Shown piece after piece: positions 7,590 to 12,452 of a stretch of DNA of 12,452 nt. Location of the stretch: the NCBI RefSeq assembly GCF_001280085.1, contig NZ_LGED01000019.1:1-12452 (forward strand), written 5' to 3'. The notes beneath the pieces were generated by a model that did not search any database, was not told the DNA's origin, and saw only the letters and a program-made list of their open reading frames with translations. The stretch's first letter is position 1, and every line of letters starts with the position of its first letter. A program made the position numbers and the translations under genes. Origin of the DNA: Saccharothrix sp. NRRL B-16348. GTDB lineage: Bacteria; Actinomycetota; Actinomycetes; Mycobacteriales; Pseudonocardiaceae.

Positions 7590-8634
7590 GATGTCGAGTC
7601 GGGTGAGGGCCGCTTGGGCGGTGACGGCTGGTGGCAGTGCGCGCAGTGGTCGGGCGTTGGCGATGCCTTGATGGGGCCGGTGGGTGTTGTAGTACTTCCC
7701 GTACTCGCGCAAGGCGTGGAGTAGGTGCTGTCGGTTCTGGATGACGGTGCGGTCGAGTAGTTCGCGGCGGCAGCTGCGGATCCAGCGTTCCATGATCGCG
7801 TTCATGCGCGGTGTCCGGACGCCGCTGAGGACGACCTCGATGCCCGCGTCGGCGAGGACGGTGTCGAACAGGGCGGGGGAACTTGCCGTCGCGGTCGCGG
7901 ATCAGGAACCGCGCGTGTCGGCCCTCGTCTTCGAGGTCCATGGCGAGGTTCCTGGCGGCTTGGGTGACCCAGGATGCGGTCGGGTACGCGGTGGCGCCCA
8001 GGACCCTGATTCGGCGGCTGGTGTGCTCGATCACCGCGAGCACGTACACAGGCGGGTGCCGCTCAACGTATCGGTCTCGAAGAAGTCGCATGCCAGTAGC
8101 GCGTCGGCCTGGGAGCGGAGGAAGGCCGGCCAGGTCGTCGTGGTGCGCTGGGGCGCCGGGTCGATTCCGGTGTCCTTGAGGATCTGCCAGACGGTGGAGG
8201 CGGCGACTGTGATGCCGAGTACGAGGAGTTCGCCGTGGATGCGGCGGTAGCCCCAGGCGGGGTTCTCCCGTGCCAGGCGCACTACCAGGAGTCGGATCGA
8301 GCGGACGGTCCGTGGACGACCGGGCCGCCTGGGATGGGATCTGATCGCGTGGCGGCGTTTCATGAAGTCCTGGTGCCACCAAAGCACTGTCTCCGGATGC
8401 ACCAGCAGTTGGAGCCGACGAAGCGCATCGACCGGAAGTCGGTGCAGCAGTGCCGCGAGGAACGCCCGGTCGTCGGGGGAGAACCGTGGACGGGCGTCAC
8501 CGAGTTGGCGTTCCAGGACGGTGAGCTGGTGCCGTAACGCCAGATCCCGTGTCCTTGTCCCGGTCGCTCATGGGCAGCAGGCGCAGCAGCGCGAAGGCGT
8601 TGGTCACACCGAGGTAGGCCAGTCGGAGCAGCAC
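7590..8634 (-). pseudogene. Decayed rve-type (DDE) transposase
   Basis: A nearly full-length rve/DDE transposase is split over frames. From a GTG at 8634 it reads LLRLAYLGVTNAFALLRLLP, then after a deletion near 8550 LRHQLTVLERQLGDARPRFS, HPETVLWWHQDF, ENPAWGYRRIHGELL and LLACDFFETDTLSGTRL. A duplicated GT near 8050 shifts the frame into YVLAVIEHTSRRIRVLGATA and FLIRDRDGKFP. An extra C in the C-run near 7880 shifts it again into RMNAIMERWIRSCRRELLD and YYNTHRPHQGI. The DDE residues are recognisable in DFFETDT, RDRDGK and MERW. The last codons are replaced by another transposase fragment at about 7590. With at least three frameshifts and a lost tail, it cannot be active. Confidence 0.8.
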
Positions 8635-8879
8635 AGCCGCTCATCATGCCGTGCTGGACGACGTCACGGCGGATGGCAACCGTGCCGCGAGCGGTTCGTG
8701 GTCTTGAGCTTCGTGCATCTTCTACCTGCATGGATGGGGTTGTCGGCAGGCACAGAGTTCGAGATACCGCGTGTCGATCAACACCCGACGGCGCCGACGA
8801 AACATCACTGTCGCACGTTGAAGCCAACGATCAGTCACCCGACGCAATATCTCAGCTCGAACGGCTACGATGAAACGCG
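8635..8879. other. Spacer downstream of OLD-like gene, nothing certain
   Basis: Between the OLD-like stop and the transposase start I find no supported gene and no clear hairpin-plus-T-run terminator. A minus-strand frame here gives a short arginine-rich stretch (RVTDRWLQRATVMFRR), but it has no start with a ribosome-binding site and no recognisable relatives. Confidence 0.3.
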
Positions 8880-10628
8880 CTACTGCCGACTGGCCACAAA
8901 AGCCGTCACGCCGCGTAGAAGCTCGCACGCCCGTGTCGATTGCATATATCTCCGCTCTTCGAGGACAATTCGTAGCCACTCGGACTTACTTCTTGCACTG
9001 ACATCCGGATGAAATCCCTCCAATTCGCCGCAAGGTACCATGAAAACCCCTCGCTCTCGCAGCAAATCATCCAAGGTATTAAAAGCGCAAGCAGCCTCGG
9101 TGCCCATCTTCGCAGTGCCATCTTGCTTCATCTCGCTCCAAGCTGACCTTGGGGTAAGCATCGCCTTGAGATCGCGCAACTCGCCGGCGGCGAGGAATTC
9201 GGAGTTCGACGAACTGAAGATACGTTCAGCACGTTCCTTTGTAACGGACCTTTTCACTCTGACTCTGTCGCGCTCCAATTCTTGTGCTATAGAATTCCGG
9301 TATCCGACAGCCTCTGCCGGATGCATCCCGCAAGCTTCTATCAGACCTTCGAATTCACGCACATTTTGGAGTATGTCAATGTCTACTATGCATGCTGCCG
9401 GAACTCTCGCCGCACCCAGGAGGGTCATGACGCGGGCGATCCTTGCTTTACCGCTGCAGTGAGTAAAATGCACTCCCAGGCCCGGAGGCAGCAGGCTTCC
9501 ATCCGCCGCGCCGCAACTTTCAAGGACCGCTCGGTAATATGTACAGTCGGAATCCGCCTCGCATACGACGACCCCCTGAGCGAAGAGCCCGTCCAGTATG
9601 GGGTAGTAACGAATCAACGGCTCTTGATACAACCTCCGAACGGTGTCGGGGTGCATTTGCGCCACATGGTTGGACTTGACCTTTCTCGTGAGTCGGACGA
9701 CCGATACTTCTTGAGAAGTCGTAACCGAAGTTATTCCTTCGATAACATCAGCGCTGTGTGTAGCCACGACTACCTGAGTGCCCGCGACATGCTGCTCTGC
9801 GAGGAGTTGCCCCAATAGATAAGCTTGCGCGGGATGCAGGAAGGCTTCAGGCTCGTCTATGATGATCAATCCGTATCGGCCAGTGATTATAGAGAGAAGC
9901 ATTCCCGCAAATGCGCGAACGCCATCTCCTTGCTCTTGAAGTCGCGGAAGCGACCGGAGGCTTGCGATATACTTCTCAGTGGGTGGGAACGTCAGCGGTG
10001 TGTCGACACTGCCTACGTGAAGAGTAATCCTGTTGCCGCTTACCCTTCCGACTGTGATCGGCATGTCGAAAGCGCGCTCCATTAGTGCACTGAAACGCTC
10101 TTCCAACGCCGGGCTCGCGTAGAGGTGTTGCACCGGACTGTTCGGGTGTTCACCGCCAAGTAGATTACAAGAAGGGGCATCGTGTGCCATTTCGAGGCGG
10201 TTCGCGGCGTCCAGGTACAGTGCGAAGAGTTGACCGAATCGTCCTAAGCCGATATCTGAACTGCCCCATAGAGTCCGAATAGCGGACAGCGGAAGTATCC
10301 CACTCGGCAGTTTGAATGTGTCTTCTCGATAGTAGCCGTCGGCATACTGACCTGGCGGCCGTCTAGCGAAGTACCCTCCTAGTGAATTTATGTAGTCATC
10401 CGCTGTTCCTGAGAATTGCGCTTCGTAGCTGCGAAACACGTCGCGGGGTCCAAAAACATTCTGCTCGCTTACCAGTCCTGCGAAGAGTTCGCGCAACAAG
10501 GCGGACTTCCCCACGTTGTTCGGTCCAACGATAACGGTTAGGCCATCCGCTATCGCGATCTCTGGCCCGGTGGTCAATTTTACCCGAGTCAATCGGATGC
10601 GACTTGGTAGACTATCTATAGAAGTCAT
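8880..10628 (-). CDS. OLD-like ATPase with TOPRIM nuclease domain
   Basis: This is a 582-aa protein in two parts. Residues 1-330 form an ABC/SMC-type ATPase: Walker A GPNNVGKS (35-42), Walker B LIIIDEPEAFLHP (D258, E259) and H-loop VVVATHSADV (H291). Residues 350-470 look like a TOPRIM fold, with VVVCEADSD (E357) and the metal-binding pair IVDIDIL (D416, D418). This order is that of OLD (overcoming lysogenization defect) family nucleases, related to the Gabija GajA subunit; such proteins nick or cut DNA in antiphage defence. No UvrD-like GajB partner is present on either side. I chose the ATG at 10628 (MTSIDSLPSRIRL) because AGGTGAG lies 4 bases upstream; an in-frame GTG at 10676 would add 16 residues. 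The gene looks richer in A/T than its neighbours, suggesting separate acquisition. IS remnants flank it on both sides. Confidence 0.85.
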   Translation of the reverse strand: MTSIDSLPSRIRLTRVKLTTGPEIAIADGLTVIVGPNNVGKSALLRELFAGLVSEQNVFGPRDVFRSYEAQFSGTADDYINSLGGYFARRPPGQYADGYYREDTFKLPSGILPLSAIRTLWGSSDIGLGRFGQLFALYLDAANRLEMAHDAPSCNLLGGEHPNSPVQHLYASPALEERFSALMERAFDMPITVGRVSGNRITLHVGSVDTPLTFPPTEKYIASLRSLPRLQEQGDGVRAFAGMLLSIITGRYGLIIIDEPEAFLHPAQAYLLGQLLAEQHVAGTQVVVATHSADVIEGITSVTTSQEVSVVRLTRKVKSNHVAQMHPDTVRRLYQEPLIRYYPILDGLFAQGVVVCEADSDCTYYRAVLESCGAADGSLLPPGLGVHFTHCSGKARIARVMTLLGAARVPAACIVDIDILQNVREFEGLIEACGMHPAEAVGYRNSIAQELERDRVRVKRSVTKERAERIFSSSNSEFLAAGELRDLKAMLTPRSAWSEMKQDGTAKMGTEAACAFNTLDDLLRERGVFMVPCGELEGFHPDVSARSKSEWLRIVLEERRYMQSTRACELLRGVTAFVASRQ

Positions 10629-10717
10629 TGAGCTCACCTGCGCAACGCCCCTGCGCTGCAGTTCGTCATAGTGCACCGGAAGCGGTCAGTGCGGTTAGAA
10701 AAACCCTCTATCTGGCT

Positions 10718-10747
10718 ATTATAATCGCACAGTCGTCGGTGATGGAA
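10718..10747 (-). promoter_or_regulatory. Promoter of the OLD-like gene
   Basis: On the minus strand a perfect TATAAT (10723-10718) sits 18 bases after TTCCAT (10747-10742). Transcription would start near 10711, leaving a leader of roughly 80 bases before the ATG at 10628. A perfect -10 is unusual against this GC-rich background and supports expression of this gene from its own promoter. The -35 match is weak. Confidence 0.5.
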
Positions 10748-10827
10748 GTTGATCGCGGTGACGGTTCCGAAGTACGCTCACGATGTTTATCGCTCGTCAA
10801 CCAGTCGGTGTTATGTGTTGAGGTATA

Positions 10828-10839
10828 ACCCATATGGGT
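10828..10839. promoter_or_regulatory. Perfect 12-bp palindrome ACCCATATGGGT
   Basis: This palindrome lies in the A/T-rich stretch upstream of the OLD-like promoter, between that gene and the IS beginning at 10995. It may be a dimeric regulator's operator. It is about 80 bp upstream of the -35 box, so any repression would be from a distance. I see nothing else to annotate between 10840 and 10994. Confidence 0.3.
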
Positions 10840-10994
10840 GAACTACAATTCGTCACCGCCAAGTGACTACGCGACAGCGACACGACACGCGCGACCTCCC
10901 ACGCTCCTACAAGCTTGCGACTCGGCATCCGGAAGCGATGCGGACCGGCTGGCGCAGCGCCTCCGGCTTCGGCCGCGGAGGGCCTGCTGTCCCG

Positions 10995-11030
10995 TGTGCC
11001 GCTCGAGAAGTCATCGCTGCAGGTCAAGCG
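10995..11030. repeat. Left terminal inverted repeat of the IS
   Basis: It reads TGTGCCGCTCGAGAAG at its outer end and is the inverted partner of 12138-12173, with four mismatches in 36 bases. The transposase stop codon (TGA, complement of 11024-11026) lies inside it. Confidence 0.75.
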
Positions 11031-12107
11031 GCATACTTGTACTCGTTGATGAGGCTGCGGAGGATGCGGGTGGGGTGCAGTCTGTGGGCGTCGAGGTCGT
11101 GTATCGCGGCAGGGTGCTGCTGGGCGTCGGGTGGTAGTTGGTGGCGGCCCTGGTGGGGCCGGTGTCGGTTGTAGTGGTCTTCGTAGGTCTTGAGGATCTG
11201 GCGTGCGTGGGCTTCCCTCAGGATCAGGATGTGGTCGAGGAGCTCGCATCGGAGGCCGCCGATGGCCCGTTTCGCAGTGGACGTTCATCCTCGGTGCTCG
11301 CAGTGCGTTCTTGATCACGTGGAGGTCGTCGGCTTGGAAGACGGTGTCGAACGCGTGGTTGTACTTGCCGTCGCGGTCACGGAGCAGGAAGCGCAGGGGC
11401 GCCATCCGGTGTCCGAGCTCGGCGGTGAGGGTCCTGGCCTGCTGCACGGTCCATGTCTGTGTGGGGTCGGCGGTGACGCCGGTGATGTGCAGGCGCCGGG
11501 TGCCGTGTTCAAGGAACGCCAGTGCGTACAGACGTGTGCCGAGCACGGTGTCGATGTGGAGGAAATCCGCCGCGATGATGCTTTGGGCTTGGGCGGTGAG
11601 GAACTCGCGCCAGGTCGGGCCGCGGCGGCGTGTTACCGGGTCAATGCCCGCGTCATGCAGGATCTGCCAGACGGTCGAGTGGTCGATGTGATGGCCGAGT
11701 CGGGCCAATTCACCCTGGATTCGCCGATGACCCACCGAGGGTTCTCCCCGGCGAGTCGCAGCACGAGTGACTTGATCGCGGCTCGTGTCGGTGGGCGTCC
11801 GGTACGTCGACGCGCGGAGTAGTCCCACTTTCGGGCCATGTGCCTTGCGGTGCCAGGCGAGCAGGGTGCCCGGCGTGACCGGGAAGATCGCCGGCCAACG
11901 TCGACGATCTACCAACCCGGACAGGGCGGCGAACCAGAACCGGTCCGCGGGCTCGTAGCGGACCGGACCCGTGAGTTGCCGGCGAAGAACCGCGTTCTCG
12001 TGGCGCAGTACGAGCAGTTCGGCGTCCTTGGCCGCCTCGCTGCGCAGTACCGTCGACGGCACGGACAGCAGTTGACGGGTCACCTTGTACAGCAGGGACA
12101 CGATCAC
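11024..12107 (-). pseudogene. rve-type (DDE) transposase, three frameshifts
   Basis: This is the transposase of the IS at 10995-12173. From a GTG at 12107 it reads VSLLYKVTRQLLSV, DAELLVLRHENAVLRRQL and PVTPGTLLAWHRK. Near 11838 it shifts into MARKWDYSARRRTGRPPTRA and LVLRLAGENPRW. Near 11735 it shifts back to GHRRIQGELARLGHHIDHS, the catalytic segments IIAADFLHIDTVLG and FLLRDRDGKYNHAFD, and ALRAPRMNVHCE. Near 11268 a third shift restores the tail, ending LRSLINEYKYAA. The DDE residues are thus all still visible. A typical member has about 340-360 residues. Each shift is a one- or two-base indel, indicating fairly recent decay. If any were sequencing errors, the element might be active. Confidence 0.8.
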
Positions 12108-12137
12108 CCGGACATGCTCTCAAGACGGTGAAGCCCT

Positions 12138-12173
12138 CGCTTTACCAGCGGCGATGACTTTTCGAGCGGCACA
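12138..12173. repeat. Right terminal inverted repeat of the IS
   Basis: It ends TTTTCGAGCGGCACA at 12173 and is the inverted partner of 10995-11030. Its outer 22 bases plus two flanking bases recur as a direct repeat at 12259-12282. Confidence 0.75.
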
Positions 12174-12258
12174 GGTTCTGTTGGCCCCGCTCAACCGGAC
12201 TGATCGCCCCAGGATGACACCATCCCGCGGCGGCGACACGATGCGCGGGCCGGAACGA

Positions 12259-12282
12259 CGATGACTTTTCGAGCGGCACAGG
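12259..12282. repeat. Solo copy of the IS terminal repeat
   Basis: Twenty-four bases beginning CGATGACTTTTCGAGCGG are identical to 12152-12175, in the same orientation, with the copies starting 107 bp apart. Only the outer part of the terminal repeat is shared; the inner part (CGCTTTACC) is missing. It is probably a relic of a second, largely deleted copy of the IS. It could also be a duplication made at the insertion. Confidence 0.7.
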
Positions 12283-12331
12283 CGCGGAAGCTCTTCTGTT
12301 GACCGAAAGAACCGGAGCCGGCTTCCGGAGG

Positions 12332-12451
12332 CTAGCGCAGCGAGAACAGGGCTCCTGGTGCTTCACGGTCGATGCCGTGACGATCCGTGACGATGAGTTC
12401 CACTCGGTCCGGAGTCACGTCGGGCCGTACGTCCCACACGTAGATCCCGTT
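12332..12451 (-). CDS. C-terminus of an unidentified gene (partial)
   Basis: The minus-strand frame open from the right edge ends at a TAG at 12332 after about 39 codons (NGIYVWDVRPDVTPDRVELI, TDRHGIDREAPGALFSLR). The codons end mostly in G or C, as in real genes here, and the peptide has the alternating pattern of a beta-strand domain. The rest lies outside the window, so I cannot name a function. A GC-rich imperfect inverted repeat (CCGGA/TCCGG, about 12312-12328) just downstream of the stop could serve as a terminator. Confidence 0.45.
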   Translation of the reverse strand, partial: NGIYVWDVRPDVTPDRVELIVTDRHGIDREAPGALFSLR

Positions 12452-12452
12452 C

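Larger units (their letters stand above)
10995..12173 (-). mobile_element. Full-length IS with 36-bp terminal inverted repeats
   Basis: The element is about 1.18 kb. The left terminus (10995-11030) and right terminus (12138-12173) are inverted repeats that match at 32 of 36 positions, each starting TGTGCCGCTCGA at the outer end. Its only gene is a transposase on the minus strand that fills it. The TGT...ACA ends and the rve-type transposase fit an IS481/IS3-like element. I see no obvious target-site duplication immediately outside the ends. The transposase is frameshifted, so the element is probably immobile unless helped in trans. Confidence 0.75.

Noticed and set aside
7741..8250. 169-codon plus-strand open frame over the transposase at 7590-8634
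   Set aside because: It is antisense to conserved transposase segments, with no independent support.
8722..8979. 85-codon minus-strand frame overlapping the end of the OLD-like gene
   Set aside because: Half lies inside the OLD-like gene in another frame, there is no ribosome-binding site, and the peptide is arginine-rich and unlike known families.
1833..10628. One multi-gene operon of ApeA-like, NACHT and OLD-like genes
   Set aside because: The genes are on different strands or more than 1.5 kb apart with transposase debris between them, and the OLD-like gene has its own promoter.
11190..11822. 210-codon plus-strand open frame over the transposase at 11024-12107
   Set aside because: It is antisense to a recognisable transposase and its translation resembles no family.
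1..12452. tRNA, rRNA or riboswitch
   Set aside because: I found no cloverleaf, rRNA-like segment or known riboswitch core by reading both strands, although small RNAs could escape notice without a covariance search.

Overview
The window is high-GC DNA with GTG/ATG starts and strongly G/C-ending codons. Its insertion-sequence (IS) types and genes look like those of an actinomycete, probably of the Pseudonocardiales or Streptomyces type; that is an inference from codon use and recognised families, with no search behind it. It reads as an accessory region: three large, intact, mutually unrelated genes of the kind found in phage-defence islands, separated and flanked by decayed transposase genes.

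Layout. 1-157: no gene supported. 158-607 (-): a 149-aa protein of unknown function with a possible helix-turn-helix, starting at a GTG that appears leaderless, under three 16-bp tandem repeats (619-666). 683-1386 (-): two nested, truncated copies of one IS. 1457-1731 (-): a frameshifted small gene. 1833-3317 (+): an ApeA-like HEPN protein (abortive infection). 3342-3642 (+): the 3' end of an IS whose terminus resembles the 1386 end. 3906-4064 (+): an IS4-family transposase N-terminus. 4144-7272 (-): a 1042-aa NACHT NTPase. 7455-8634 (-): a decayed rve-type (DDE) transposase joined to a piece of another one. 8880-10628 (-): a 582-aa OLD-like protein (ABC-type ATPase plus TOPRIM). 10995-12173: a full-length IS with 36-bp terminal inverted repeats but a thrice-frameshifted transposase. 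12259-12282: a solo terminal-repeat half. 12332-12451 (-): the C-terminus of a gene that runs off the window.

How the genes may work together. ApeA-like, bacterial NACHT and OLD/TOPRIM proteins are each known, in other representatives, as stand-alone or small-operon antiphage effectors. Here they have separate upstream regions and IS debris between them, so they look like independently acquired modules rather than one operon. The OLD-like gene looks visibly richer in A/T than its neighbours, in line with a separate origin. No partner such as a UvrD-like helicase is visible beside it.
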